A DNA stretch of 64,000 nucleotides from Bifidobacterium scaligerum (GCF_002802865.1 NZ_PGLQ01000004.1:1-64000), one strand, 5' to 3'; positions 34,479-44,185 are shown, counted from the first letter of the stretch. Program-made: numbers and translations. Notes: generated by a model from the letters alone, not told the origin.

Positions 34479-36884
34479 TTACTTGGCCTCTTCGAACCAT
34501 TCGCGGGTGGTGCCGTCGTTCAAGGTCACGTGACCGGTCTCACCGCTCATGTGCTTGACGCGATGGGCGATCTCCTCGTGACGACCGTGCACCATCGGGC
34601 GCTGGACCGGGCTACCGAGGTAACCGCAGGTGCGCTTGGTCACGTTGCACTTGTCCGGGTCGGAGTTGCCGCACTCCGGGCACTTGAAGCCCTCCTCGGT
34701 GGGCTCGAAGTCGCCCTGGAAGCCACACACGAAGCAGTGGTCGATCGGGGTGTTGGTTCCCAAATAACCGATGCCGATGTTGTAGGCGTAGTCCCACACA
34801 GCTTCCAGCGCCTTCGGGTTGTCCTGCAGGCACGGGTACTCGCAGTAGTTGATGAAACCGCCGGAGGCGTAGTACGGGAAGTCCTTCTCGTAGTTGAGCT
34901 TCTCCATCGGGGTAGGCTGCAGCCACACCGGGTAGTGGAAGGAGTTGGTGTAGAAGTCGTGGTCAGTCACGCCTTCGATGCGGCCGAACTTCTCGCGATC
35001 CATGCGGTTGAAGCGGTCGGTCAGGGACTCAGCCGGCGTGGAGTACACGGAGTAGTGGTACCCCTCGGCTTTGCTCCACTGCTTGCACATCTCGTTCATG
35101 CGCTTGACAATGGACAGCGCGAACTCCTTGCCTTCCGGATCCCAGCCATGATCGCGAATCCAGTTCTTGCCGTAGAAGACGGCAGTGGCTTCGGCCAGAC
35201 CGATGTAGCCCAGGGAGACAGTGGCGCGTTCATTCTTGAACAGCTGGTCCACATTGTCGTTGGCGCCGAGACGGCCGAAGGCACCGAAGCGGAACAGCGT
35301 CGGAGCGTTGACCGGGGTGGCCTCCTTGCAGCGCATGATGCGGAACTGCAGAGCCTGGTGGGCCACTTCCATACGCTCGTTGAACAGCTTCCAGAAGCGG
35401 GCCTTGTCGCCGTGGGACTCGATGGCGATGCGCGGCACGTTCACGGTTACCACGCCAAGGTTCATACGGCCATCTTCTTCGTCCTTGCCGGTCTCCGGGT
35501 TGATCCAGCCCTGCAGGAAGGAGCGGCAGCCCATCGGGGCCTTGAAGGAGCCGGTGATCTTGACGATGTTCTCGTAGAACACCACGTCCGGGTACATGCG
35601 CTTGGTAGCGGATTCCAGGGCGAGCTGCTTGAGATCGTAGTTCGGGTCGCCCGGGTCGGCGTTCACGCCGTGCTTGACGGTGAACACGAGCTTCGGGAAG
35701 ATGGCAGTGTGATGCTCCTTGCCGAGGCCGCGGATGCGGTTCAGCAGGATGGCGCGCTGGATCTCACGGGAGAACCAGTCAGTGCCGAGGCCAAAGCCGA
35801 CGGTCACGAACGGGGTCTGGCCGTTGGAGACGCGGTTGGAGTTGATCTGGTACTCCATGGTCTGCATGGCGTCGTAGATGGCCTTGCGGGTGCGGATCTT
35901 AGCCAAGATTTCGCGCTCCTGCTCCAGCTCATCGACGTCGGTGTGGAACGGAGTATCCATCGGCAGCGGTTCGCGAGAGCCGAAGTGCAGTTTGGAAGGT
36001 TCGTTCTGCTTGGCGTTCTCGACCTGACGACGGGCGAACTCCACCGGCATACCGTCCGGGATGGTCTCACGGGCTTCCTCAAGGAACTTCTCGTAATCCT
36101 TGCGGGCGTACTGGGCCAAATGTTCGTCGGCACGATTGGCGGTCTGGCCACCGTACTGGCTGGAGGCCACGTCCTTCATGATCTGGGTGATTTGCGTTGC
36201 CGCGATGGCGATGGACTTCGGAGAGGCCATCGGGGCGTTGCCGAGGGTGAAGCCGTTGGCCAGCATGTCCCAGAAGTTCGGCAGGGAACAATTGGACTGT
36301 GCGGTGAACGGAGAATAGTCGGCGTCGTGGAAGTGAATATCACCCTTCATGTGGGCGTTGGAAACGGCCGGCGGCAGCATGTTGAACGCGGCGGCCTTGC
36401 TTACGGCACCGGCCAGCAGATCGCGCTGGGTGGCGTAGACGTTGGAGTCTTTGTTGGCGTTTTCGTGGATAAGCGTCGGGTCGTGGTTGATGAAGCGCGC
36501 AACGGCCTCGTTCACGTCAGTGGCCTTGGCACGCTGAATATCACGATCAAGACGATAGTTGGTGTATGCGCGAGCCACATCGTACAGATGAGCGTCAATC
36601 AGTGCATGCTCAACAAGGTTCTGAATATCCTCAATCTTGGCGGGACCGTTGTAGCGTTCCTTGATCTCGCCTTCGACCTGGTTGGCGAAACCACGAATCA
36701 TCGCTTCCTCTTCCGGGCCGACCTCCTTGTTGAGATCGCCGAAGGCGGACTTGACGGCAGAGATGATGTTGATCGGATCGAAATCGACCACTCGACCGTC
36801 ACGCTTCTCGACGAGTACCACACGTCCCTTTGCGACTCCTCTGGTTTCGTCAGCGACGGCATCAGCCATCATCTGTGCGTCCAT
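34479..36884 (-). CDS. nrdD: Anaerobic ribonucleoside-triphosphate reductase
   Basis: 801 residues from ATG 36884 (AGAGG upstream). N-terminal ATP-cone (VLVEKRDGRVVDFDP, about 20-110), the large catalytic barrel, a zinc site of two CxxC motifs (CFVCGF and CPECGN near 720-735), and the C-terminal glycyl radical motif RTCGYLGS near 752. It makes deoxyribonucleotides without oxygen, as needed in an obligate fermenter, and is activated by NrdG. Two NrdR boxes 32 bp apart lie upstream, so it should be repressed when dATP/ATP is high. Confidence 0.97.
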   Translation of the reverse strand: MDAQMMADAVADETRGVAKGRVVLVEKRDGRVVDFDPINIISAVKSAFGDLNKEVGPEEEAMIRGFANQVEGEIKERYNGPAKIEDIQNLVEHALIDAHLYDVARAYTNYRLDRDIQRAKATDVNEAVARFINHDPTLIHENANKDSNVYATQRDLLAGAVSKAAAFNMLPPAVSNAHMKGDIHFHDADYSPFTAQSNCSLPNFWDMLANGFTLGNAPMASPKSIAIAATQITQIMKDVASSQYGGQTANRADEHLAQYARKDYEKFLEEARETIPDGMPVEFARRQVENAKQNEPSKLHFGSREPLPMDTPFHTDVDELEQEREILAKIRTRKAIYDAMQTMEYQINSNRVSNGQTPFVTVGFGLGTDWFSREIQRAILLNRIRGLGKEHHTAIFPKLVFTVKHGVNADPGDPNYDLKQLALESATKRMYPDVVFYENIVKITGSFKAPMGCRSFLQGWINPETGKDEEDGRMNLGVVTVNVPRIAIESHGDKARFWKLFNERMEVAHQALQFRIMRCKEATPVNAPTLFRFGAFGRLGANDNVDQLFKNERATVSLGYIGLAEATAVFYGKNWIRDHGWDPEGKEFALSIVKRMNEMCKQWSKAEGYHYSVYSTPAESLTDRFNRMDREKFGRIEGVTDHDFYTNSFHYPVWLQPTPMEKLNYEKDFPYYASGGFINYCEYPCLQDNPKALEAVWDYAYNIGIGYLGTNTPIDHCFVCGFQGDFEPTEEGFKCPECGNSDPDKCNVTKRTCGYLGSPVQRPMVHGRHEEIAHRVKHMSGETGHVTLNDGTTREWFEEAK

Positions 36885-37030
36885 CAGACACCTCTTTCCG
36901 CTCATTCTTGACATTCTCTTCTCGCAACCGGCATCTCGATTCCACCTTCATTTGGCCGCACTTAAGACAGGCCCGATGGATATCTCTAAGGTGCCGATTG
37001 CAGAACTTCTAGAAGAATACGGCAACCCCA

Positions 37031-37078
37031 CCCCTATATTTAGTGGACAACAGTGGCGTGTTGAACTATTTATAGTGA
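37031..37078 (-). promoter_or_regulatory. Pair of NrdR boxes at the nrdD-nrdG promoter
   Basis: CCCCTATATTTAGTGG (37031-37046) and GAACTATTTATAGTGA (37063-37078) each match the NrdR box core CTATATATAGTG at 11 of 12 positions. Their spacing of 32 bp, about three helical turns, is the known arrangement. A promoter (TTCAAC at 37060-37065, 17 bp, TAAATA at 37037-37042, minus strand) overlaps both. This implies a leader of about 150 nt before nrdD. Confidence 0.85.
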
Positions 37079-37285
37079 TTATCGGCCATTTTCCGCCAAT
37101 ATTTCCACTTGTGTGATTAACGTAACTCTTCAGCCGCCGCGTGTCGGCTCGCTCCGACGGCACCGCATTCCACCCATGCAGGCAACCCGCATTGTACGAC
37201 ACGCCGAACGGAAGACAGGTTGCCTTTTTGCAACATCGATATATTATTTACTTCCTGTGCACGAGAGAAATCTCGAACACAACAT

Positions 37286-37361
<76 letters not shown>

Positions 37362-37365
37362 TACA

Positions 37366-37394
37366 AACCTCGGATTGAAATCCGAGGTTTTTTC
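37366..37394 (+). terminator. Terminator of tRNA-Asn
   Basis: AACCTCGGAT-tgaa-ATCCGAGGTT followed by TTTTC: a perfect 10-bp stem with a T-run, 5 bp after the CCA end. Confidence 0.93.
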
Positions 37395-37608
37395 GTCTCA
37401 ACCGGTACGCCGAGTTTTATCCCGCGTATAGCATGTCGACGCACTGCGCCCCGCAAGCCTGATTCGCAACTTCCTCAAACCGAGACCAACAAAACACTTG
37501 CCATACGGCTCCGCCTCATAGATACGAGAGCTATGCCTCAGAATCATGAGGCACATGGCCTCGGTAAAATTTTACCGGGGTTCGACCAACGCATTTATAG
37601 TGGAGTTC

Positions 37609-38976
37609 ATGACTACTGCAACAGGTTATTCATCAGCTTCAGGAGCGCCGACCGCGGCGTCGCTGGCTTCAGTCGGATCAGGCAACGGTCAGCGGGCCAC
37701 CGGCTGGGAACAGACGGGCACGCAATCGGTCTCTCCGCGCCCTGCCGCCCAGCTGCCGCAGCGTGCCGCGGAAACCACCGCACAGAACCCTTGGCCTGTC
37801 AGCGTATTGAGTGAGAAGTTCTATGGAGCCGTTGAACGGTGGCCAGCCGCTTGGGTCACTGGCCAGATCACGCAGATCAATACACGCCGCGCAGGCTCGG
37901 CATATATCACGCTTCGCGATGATTTTGAAGACATCGCCATGGAAGTCAACGGATTCGGTCGGTTCGCCGCTGCCGCCAGTCAATTTGTTCAAGGCGACCG
38001 AGTGGTCATTCACGGTAAAGCCAACCTGTGGATGAAACGGACGTCACTGTCGCTGCGCGGAGACACCATTCTCAAAGTCGGCTCCGGCGGTAGCCTCAAA
38101 GCCATGATTGATGAGCTGCGCAAGCGACTCAAAGGCGAAGGGTTGTTCGATCAGGAGCACAAGCTTTCCTTACCAGAATTTCCCAAAACCATCGGACTGA
38201 TATGCGCTCCACAGGCTCGCGCTGAAGGCGACGTCATCACCAATGTGAATCTGCGTTGGCCCACCGTAACGTTTAAGGTGGCGCATGTACATGTTCAGGG
38301 GGAGCAATGCCCCGGCGAAGTAGTTCAAGCTATCAAGCAACTGGACGCCGATACGGATGTTGATGTGATTATCGTGGCGCGTGGCGGTGGTTCGTTCGAA
38401 GATCTTATCGGCTTTTCGGACGAGCAGGTGGTGCGCGCCGCCTATGCCTGTGCCACTCCCCTAGTCTCCGCCATCGGGCACGAAGACGATTGGACGCTTC
38501 TGGATTTGGTGGCTGATTTGCGTGCCTCGACGCCCACGGACGCAGCCAAACGAGTGGTTCCCGACGTCAATGAGCAGTCGCAATTGATCGAGGGGGCGAT
38601 CGATCGCATGCGGCTGCGCGTAAGGTCGCGTGTGGAGAATGAGATTCGTTTGGTTGAGGGTTATGCGAATCGTCCGAGTCTGACTCAGCCACACACCATG
38701 ATCGAACCGCATCAGCGAGTGATCGATGATGCCCTGCAACGGCTCGATATCGGCTTGCGCCGCATCGTGGACGATGCACAGCTCACTATAGAAAAAGCTC
38801 ATGCTTCGCTGACCGCGCTCAGCCCTCAGTCCACACTCGACCGAGGCTATGCGGTGGTTCAGTCATCTGACGGCCATGTATTAGACGACGCTTCACAGGT
38901 CAACGCCGGAGACAACATCACCGTCACGCTGAAGAAGGGCGTCATCACCGCAACCACCACATCCGCGACAGTGTAA
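37609..38976 (+). CDS. xseA: Exodeoxyribonuclease VII large subunit
   Basis: 455 residues from ATG 37609; an in-frame ATG at 37546 is possible, but 37609 has TGGAG close by. The N-terminal OB-fold (VSVLSEKFYGAVERWPAAWVTGQITQI) is followed by the catalytic region with GLICAPQARAEGDVITN, VIIVARGGGSFEDL and SAIGHEDDWTLLDLVADLRASTPTDAA, and a short C-terminal coiled region. With XseB it degrades single-stranded DNA from both ends in repair. The first 45 residues are a Ser/Ala/Gln-rich tail that other genera lack. xseB follows after 48 bp. Confidence 0.96.
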   Translation: MTTATGYSSASGAPTAASLASVGSGNGQRATGWEQTGTQSVSPRPAAQLPQRAAETTAQNPWPVSVLSEKFYGAVERWPAAWVTGQITQINTRRAGSAYITLRDDFEDIAMEVNGFGRFAAAASQFVQGDRVVIHGKANLWMKRTSLSLRGDTILKVGSGGSLKAMIDELRKRLKGEGLFDQEHKLSLPEFPKTIGLICAPQARAEGDVITNVNLRWPTVTFKVAHVHVQGEQCPGEVVQAIKQLDADTDVDVIIVARGGGSFEDLIGFSDEQVVRAAYACATPLVSAIGHEDDWTLLDLVADLRASTPTDAAKRVVPDVNEQSQLIEGAIDRMRLRVRSRVENEIRLVEGYANRPSLTQPHTMIEPHQRVIDDALQRLDIGLRRIVDDAQLTIEKAHASLTALSPQSTLDRGYAVVQSSDGHVLDDASQVNAGDNITVTLKKGVITATTTSATV

Positions 38977-39024
38977 GCGCCATACATTATTCAACTATCG
39001 ATACCGTTTATAAAGGAGAATCTC

Positions 39025-39333
39025 ATGACCAATACCAACACCGAAACGAACGCAGCAGCCACCGCACCCGCATCTTCCCTAACCGACAAAGAGCGGGAAC
39101 TTATCGCACAGATGCCATACGAAGAAGCTCGCGACAAGCTTATTCAGGCGGTGCAGGCTCTGGAAACCGGCGGATTGAATCTGGACCAGTCGATGCGCCA
39201 ATGGGAGATCGGCGAGGCTTTGGCCAAGCGAGCTCAGGGACTGCTCAACGAGGTACGAGCCAAGCTTGATCAGGCGCAGGCCGACCAAGCAGCCAATCAA
39301 GCTACGGCGGGAACTCAGTCCAATCTGGACTGA
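39025..39333 (+). CDS. xseB: Exodeoxyribonuclease VII small subunit
   Basis: 102 residues with the XseB helical core MPYEEARDKLIQAVQALETGGLNLDQSMRQWEIGEALAKRA split over residues 30-75, flanked by low-complexity Thr/Ala and Gln/Ala tails. The ribosome binding site AAAGGAG lies 6 bp before the ATG. It is the partner of XseA, 48 bp downstream in one operon. The stop codon lies inside a 14-bp terminator-like stem, and the following 200 bp are a tandem repeat of that segment. Confidence 0.95.
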   Translation: MTNTNTETNAAATAPASSLTDKERELIAQMPYEEARDKLIQAVQALETGGLNLDQSMRQWEIGEALAKRAQGLLNEVRAKLDQAQADQAANQATAGTQSNLD

Positions 39334-39340
39334 GTTCCCC
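39309..39340 (+). terminator. Terminator-like hairpin at the end of xseB
   Basis: GGGAACTCAGTCCA-atc-TGGACTGAGTTCCC, a perfect 14-bp stem that includes the xseB stop codon. The tail is CCTTCG, without a proper T-run. The inner part of the stem recurs twice in the tandem repeat. Confidence 0.6.
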
Positions 39341-39535
39341 TTCGCGGCACAGCCGCTCACCTCGCCTACAGGCAGTCCACCGGACTGCCCGCTTCACGGC
39401 TCAGCCCAGTCCAATCTGGACTGAGTTCCCCTTCGCGGCACAGCCGCTCACCTCGCCTACGGGCAGTCCACCGGACTGCCCGCTTCACGGCTCAGCCCAG
39501 TCCAATCTGGACTGAGTTCCCCTTCGCGGCACAGG
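39316..39535. repeat. 91-bp tandem repeat, about 2.4 copies
   Basis: Units start at 39316, 39407 and 39498 with CAGTCCAATCTGGACTGAG; the period is 91 bp and copies are almost identical (one A/G difference seen). Each full unit holds two hairpins, CAGTCCA-atc-TGGACTG and GGCAGTCC-acc-GGACTGCC. The third copy is cut off after the first hairpin. It lies between xseB and the convergent acyl-CoA synthetase gene. Confidence 0.93.
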
Positions 39536-39548
39536 CAGTTTCTTGTCT

Positions 39549-39604
39549 AATACGCCAGTGGGTCCTACACGCCAACTGCGGCGGTAGAACCCACTGACTG
39601 TATT
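39549..39604 (-). terminator. Long hairpin after the acyl-CoA synthetase gene
   Basis: AATAC...CAGTGGGTCCTAC...CGCC pairs with GGCG...GTAGAACCCACTG...GTATT, a stem of over 20 bp with one mismatch and small bulges, 12 bp past the stop codon on the minus strand. No T-run follows. Confidence 0.6.
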
Positions 39605-39615
39605 GGCATGCTTGG

Positions 39616-41472
39616 CTACTTTTTCAGTGGCACGTAGATCACAGTATCGATCAATTCTTGATAATGCTTGACGATCTGTGCACGGCGGGTTTTCAGACTC
39701 GGTGTCAGCATGCCATTGGCTTCGGTGAATTCATCCGTCAAAATCTCGAACTTACGAATGGATTCAGCACGAGACACACCTTCATTGGCGGCATTCACCG
39801 CACGCTCCACCTCGGCATGCACAATGGCGTTCTGAGACAGCGCAGCCAGATCAGGCTCCGGCTTGACTCCTTGTGATTCCAGCCATGCGTTGGCATCTGC
39901 CAAATCCAGAGTGATCAAAGCAGCAACAAACGGCTTCTTATCACCGATTACCAGACACTGATTGACTACAGGAGAAGTCATCACGGAGGCCTCCAGCAGC
40001 CCGGGCGAAACATTCTTACCACCTGCTGTGATAATCAGATCCTTCTTACGGCCGGTGATGGAAATGAAGCCGTCCTCGTTGATGTCGCCAAGATCGCCGG
40101 TATGCAACCAGCCATCGGTGATCTGCTGAGCGGTGACCTCAGGATTATTGTGGTAGCCCTTGCACACCAGAGGGCCCTTAACCACCAGTTCGCCATCCTC
40201 GGCGATGCCGGCTGTGATGCCGCACATCGGCATGCCGATCGTACCGATGCGGTTGTCTTCCGGCAGGCTTACGCACACCGGGCCACAGGTTTCGGTCATA
40301 CCATAACCTTCCAGCACTGGCATGCCGATACCGTTGAAGAAATGCGACAGTTCGGAATCCATTGGAGCGCCACCGGTGATGGCGAAGTCGGCGTTCGGTC
40401 CGAAAATCGTACGAATCTTCTTATACACCACCTGCTCATAGAAGGCATGGGCGATGCGACCGCCCAAGGGAAGCTTCTCTCCACGCTGTTCGGCACGGGA
40501 CCATGCACGCGCATTTTCAGCCGCGCGTGAGAACAACTTGCCGGCAAAACCGCTTCCGGCTCGCTGCGAGGCGGCGTTATAGACCTTCTCATACACGCGC
40601 GGCACGGCAAGCAGCAACGTAGGCCCGAAAGTTTCGAAATCCTTGACCATGGTCTTCATATTCGAGCTCAACGCCAAGGTGATTGTACCGGCGAAGCTGA
40701 AGAATTCCATGAACCGTGCAAACACGTGACTCAACGGCAGGAACAGCAGCAGACGACGATCCGGCCAAGCGCCGGCACGCGGCATATACTGCAACGCCGA
40801 AAGCACGAGGAACGCAAAGTTGCGATGGGTGAGCTCCACGCCCTTAGGTGTTCCGGTGGAGCCTGACGTATAGACGATGGTGGCCAGATCATCACCGTGG
40901 GAGGCGTTTTTGTATTCCCAGAATTCGGCGTCGGTCACGCTTGTACCGTAAGCGGTGATGGCGTCGAGCCCACCGGCCTCGATAACGAACACATTGCGCA
41001 GCGTGGGCACTTCATCGCGCACGGATTCGATTTTGTCACGCTGGCCATCGTCTTCGGCAATGGCGATGGTGACTTGAGCATCATTGAAGATCCAGCTGAC
41101 CTGGCTGGCTGAATTCGTTTCGTAGACCGGTACGGTGAGCGCGCCGATGGACATGATGGCCATATCCAGCGCGGTCCACTCCCAACGGGTATGGGAGACG
41201 ATGGATACCGCATCGCCTTTTTTCACGCCGAGTCCGATCAGCCCTTTCGCCAAGCCGATCACAATATCACGGAACACTTGAGCACTGTATGGCCGCCAAG
41301 CGCCGTCCTCGCCCTTGACTTCAATCATCGAGCCATCAGGATCGCGTTCGGCGCGTCGATCAAGCAAATCAAACAGATTGATGTCACTGTCAATCGGCTC
41401 TTTGACGGGATTGGTGAACTGTTTGACGATGGTGGTGTCATTGTGTGCCACGTCAGCGATGTTTTCGGTCAT
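39616..41472 (-). CDS. fadD: Long-chain fatty acid-CoA ligase (AMP-forming)
   Basis: 618 residues from ATG 41472, with AGGAG close upstream. ANL-superfamily motifs: the P-loop TIVYTSGSTGTPKGV near 195-210, the adenylate motif LEGYGMTETCGP near 385, and the WLHTGDLGDINEDGFISITGRKKDLIITAGGKN stretch split across about 455-490. It activates long-chain fatty acids to acyl-CoA at the membrane. Bifidobacteria lack beta-oxidation, so incorporation of exogenous fatty acids into lipids is the likely use (inference). Single gene. Confidence 0.92.
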   Translation of the reverse strand: MTENIADVAHNDTTIVKQFTNPVKEPIDSDINLFDLLDRRAERDPDGSMIEVKGEDGAWRPYSAQVFRDIVIGLAKGLIGLGVKKGDAVSIVSHTRWEWTALDMAIMSIGALTVPVYETNSASQVSWIFNDAQVTIAIAEDDGQRDKIESVRDEVPTLRNVFVIEAGGLDAITAYGTSVTDAEFWEYKNASHGDDLATIVYTSGSTGTPKGVELTHRNFAFLVLSALQYMPRAGAWPDRRLLLFLPLSHVFARFMEFFSFAGTITLALSSNMKTMVKDFETFGPTLLLAVPRVYEKVYNAASQRAGSGFAGKLFSRAAENARAWSRAEQRGEKLPLGGRIAHAFYEQVVYKKIRTIFGPNADFAITGGAPMDSELSHFFNGIGMPVLEGYGMTETCGPVCVSLPEDNRIGTIGMPMCGITAGIAEDGELVVKGPLVCKGYHNNPEVTAQQITDGWLHTGDLGDINEDGFISITGRKKDLIITAGGKNVSPGLLEASVMTSPVVNQCLVIGDKKPFVAALITLDLADANAWLESQGVKPEPDLAALSQNAIVHAEVERAVNAANEGVSRAESIRKFEILTDEFTEANGMLTPSLKTRRAQIVKHYQELIDTVIYVPLKK

Positions 41473-41560
41473 ACTCCTATGTAACTCCAATGACATTACA
41501 AATTCCGCATTCCCAAATGCATACTGAGACAACGGGTCAGCACCAACTGATGCAAAAAGA

Positions 41561-41603
41561 CTGGGATGACTCAAAGGAATGCAATTCCTTCAAGTCACCC
41601 CAG
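41561..41603 (-). terminator. Terminator of the GH31 gene
   Basis: On the minus strand CTGGGGTGACTTGAAGGAAT pairs with ATTCCT...AGTCATCCCAG (three small mismatches), followed by TCTTTTTG. It is about 100 bp past the stop codon. Confidence 0.82.
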
Positions 41604-41710
41604 CCGGTTTCACCGATGGCCCCGCGAGCGGGGACGGAATGGACGAGCAATCATTCGCGCCAAGTTCAACGAACCTGAACGAACGCGCTCATAGCACTGA
41701 TATCATGCGT

Positions 41711-44122
41711 TCACAGCACCACGGTGCCGTTTTCAGCCTTGACGACTTCGCCGTTGGCCCCCAGACGAGCGGAGAACGGACGACCATCCGAGCTCGTCAC
41801 TTCGACACCGGCATCGGTGCGGCGAGCGGTGAAGGTCACGGACGAACCATCAATCTCGCTGACGACCGCTTCGCCGGACTCGACGTCTGCCAAGAACACG
41901 GAGACCAGTGCATCAGTACCGTAGACACGATCTGGCTTGGTTTCGCCCGGGTTGGTGACGATAACGGAACCGTCGCGCACCCACAGCGGGATGGAATCGT
42001 AGCCGTGGGTTTCGTTGCGCCACACGCCGCCCTTGGCCTGTTCGCCGGTGAGCCAGTTGGTCCACACACCTTCGGGCAGGTAGTAGGACACTTCGCCGGA
42101 GTAGGTGAACACCGGAGCCACCAGGAACGACGGACCAAACATGTACTGGCGGTCCAAGGTACGGCAAGCCTGATCATCCGGGAATTCCACGAACATCGAG
42201 CGCATGACCGGAGTACCGTTGAGGTGCGGCTGCAGGCCGAGCTGGTAGACATACGGCATGAGTTCGAGCTTGAGCTTGGTGAACTGACGCACCACGTCCA
42301 CTGCGGTCTGGCCGGGAACAAGCTTCACGCCGTTCTTCTCGTCTTCCTGATCGAACAGCCACGGCACTCGGTACACGGTGGAACCGTGCAGACGGGAGTG
42401 GGAGCCGAGCATGCCGAATGCCACCCAGCGCTTGTACACGGCCGGGTCCGGGAAGGCGCCTTCGAAGCCGCCGATGTCATGGCTCCAGAATCCGAAGCCG
42501 GAGGAGGTCAGGGACAGGCCGGCGCGCAGGGACTGTGCCATGCCGTTGAAGGTGGACTCGCAGTCACCACCCCAGTGCACGGGCTGCTGTTGACCGCCGA
42601 CGGTGGCCGAACGGGCGTAGAGGCAAGCATTGCCCTTGCCATAGGTTTCCTCAATGGCTTCAAACACTGCCTGGTTGTACAGCTGCGTATACCAGTTGTG
42701 CATGGAGAGCTTCGGGGAGCCGTCGTACCAGACCACATCGCGCGGGATACGTTCGCCGAAATCGGTCTTGATGGCGTCCACACCCTGGCTCAGCAGGTGC
42801 TTGACCTTGTCCTTGAACCACTCGCGGGCCTCAGGGTTGGTGAAGTCCACCAAGCCCATGCCGGCCTGCCAGAAGTCGGTCTGCCAGACTTCGCCGTTGG
42901 CCTTCTTGACCAGATAGCCCTTCTCCTTGCCTTCCTTGAACATCTCGCCACGCTGGCCGATGTACGGGTTGATCCAGGCGCAGATATGCAGACCCTTGTC
43001 TTCGTGCAGACGCTTCAGCGTGGATTCGATGTCGCCGAAGAAACGCTTGTCCCACTCGAAATCGCACCAATGGAACTCACGCATCCAATAGCAGTCGTAG
43101 TGGAAGGCAGCCAGAGGAATATCTCGCTCGGCCATGCCGTCGATGAAGGAGTTGATGGTCTTCTCATCGTACTTGGTGGTGAACGAGGTGGTCAGCCACA
43201 GACCGTAGCTCCAAGCCGGAACGTTGGCCGGACGGCCGACGAGCTTGGTGTAGCGGTCGAGGATCTGCTTCGGCGTCGGGCCGTAGATCACGCAGAAGTC
43301 CACTGCTTCGCCCGGTACGGAGAACTGCACGGCTTCGGTGTTTTCGGAACCGATCTCGAAGGAGACATGGCCACGGTTGTTCACCAGCACGCCATAGCCG
43401 TTGGAGGTCATGTAGAACGGGATGTCCTTGTATCCCTGCTCGGATGCAGTACCACCATCCTCGTTCCAGATGTCCACGGTCTGGCCGTTCTTGACATAGG
43501 CGCTGAAACGCTCACCCAAACCGTACACATTCTCGCCAACACCCAGATGCAGCTGGATGGAAGTGAAGACATCAGACTCATCATAAGCGGAGCCGTCCAT
43601 GGTCACGCCGAACTCGCCGACCGGCTGTGCCGTGACGTTGGAGCCGGCAGACAGCTTGAAGCGTCCCAGAGACTTTCCGGCGGACTCAGTGAGCACTTTG
43701 CCGTCTTCGCCGATAAAGGTGAGGTTCCAAGGAGAGCCCTTGACGACCTTGGCGGTAAGGCCACCGGTGGTCAACGTGACGTCGGCGCCGTTTTCGCCGA
43801 CTTCGCCATCGCCGTTGCCGTGCGCGGCTACAGTCACATAGTCGCGACCGCCAACCTTATCGGCGTTCAGCGGGAATCCCGGGTACTCGGTGGCACCTTG
43901 CCAATGCTCGGCGCGTACACGAATCACACCCTCCGCCGGAGAGGTGATGTCTACATTGAACGTGGGAAGGTTCAGGGTATCGTAACGGCCACGGACCACT
44001 GAAGTGGGAGCGAGCACGTTAAGGGATTCAGTCGAGGAGTCTGCGGCCAACTCATAGGCTTCGCGCGCGTAGAGGGCGTCGATGCCGTCGCGAATCATCC
44101 AGTAACCGTTGGTGAACTTCAT
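41711..44122 (-). CDS. GH31 alpha-xylosidase/alpha-glucosidase-like enzyme
   Basis: 803 residues from ATG 44122 (AAGGAG upstream); the longer frame to 44224 reads through a hairpin. It begins MKFTNGYWMIRDGIDALYAREAYEL, as in YicI-type alpha-xylosidases. The nucleophile aspartate is in AIKTDFGERIP near residue 450 and the acid/base candidate in HWGGDCEST near 520. N-terminal beta-sandwich, barrel and two C-terminal beta domains are in the usual order. KTDFGERIP favours alpha-xylosidase over maltase. It is the last gene of a sugar ABC operon, so it should cleave the imported oligosaccharide, perhaps isoprimeverose-type (inference). Confidence 0.9.
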   Translation of the reverse strand: MKFTNGYWMIRDGIDALYAREAYELAADSSTESLNVLAPTSVVRGRYDTLNLPTFNVDITSPAEGVIRVRAEHWQGATEYPGFPLNADKVGGRDYVTVAAHGNGDGEVGENGADVTLTTGGLTAKVVKGSPWNLTFIGEDGKVLTESAGKSLGRFKLSAGSNVTAQPVGEFGVTMDGSAYDESDVFTSIQLHLGVGENVYGLGERFSAYVKNGQTVDIWNEDGGTASEQGYKDIPFYMTSNGYGVLVNNRGHVSFEIGSENTEAVQFSVPGEAVDFCVIYGPTPKQILDRYTKLVGRPANVPAWSYGLWLTTSFTTKYDEKTINSFIDGMAERDIPLAAFHYDCYWMREFHWCDFEWDKRFFGDIESTLKRLHEDKGLHICAWINPYIGQRGEMFKEGKEKGYLVKKANGEVWQTDFWQAGMGLVDFTNPEAREWFKDKVKHLLSQGVDAIKTDFGERIPRDVVWYDGSPKLSMHNWYTQLYNQAVFEAIEETYGKGNACLYARSATVGGQQQPVHWGGDCESTFNGMAQSLRAGLSLTSSGFGFWSHDIGGFEGAFPDPAVYKRWVAFGMLGSHSRLHGSTVYRVPWLFDQEDEKNGVKLVPGQTAVDVVRQFTKLKLELMPYVYQLGLQPHLNGTPVMRSMFVEFPDDQACRTLDRQYMFGPSFLVAPVFTYSGEVSYYLPEGVWTNWLTGEQAKGGVWRNETHGYDSIPLWVRDGSVIVTNPGETKPDRVYGTDALVSVFLADVESGEAVVSEIDGSSVTFTARRTDAGVEVTSSDGRPFSARLGANGEVVKAENGTVVL

Positions 44123-44150
44123 TGTTGTATTGCTCCTTGGTGGGAGATAT

Positions 44151-44185
44151 GGTTTCGGCCGTCCATCCCTCGGGCGGCCGAAACC
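44151..44185 (-). other. Hairpin between permease and GH31 genes
   Basis: GGTTTCGGCC and GGCCGAAACC pair perfectly and extend with GTCC/GGGC (one wobble) around a 7-nt loop. There is no T-run. Similar in place and design to 19526-19560: a strong stem inside an operon just before a hydrolase gene. Confidence 0.65.

Noticed and set aside
34530-36911. Plus-strand open frame of 793 codons opposite nrdD
   Set aside because: Same reason: it is the antisense of a strongly supported nrdD gene and shows no family motif.
39316-39535. 91-bp direct repeats considered as a CRISPR array
   Set aside because: The units are contiguous tandem copies with no unique spacers and there are no cas genes in the window.
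41579-44002. Plus-strand open frame of 807 codons opposite the GH31 gene
   Set aside because: Antisense shadow of the GH31 gene without domain similarity or a ribosome binding site.
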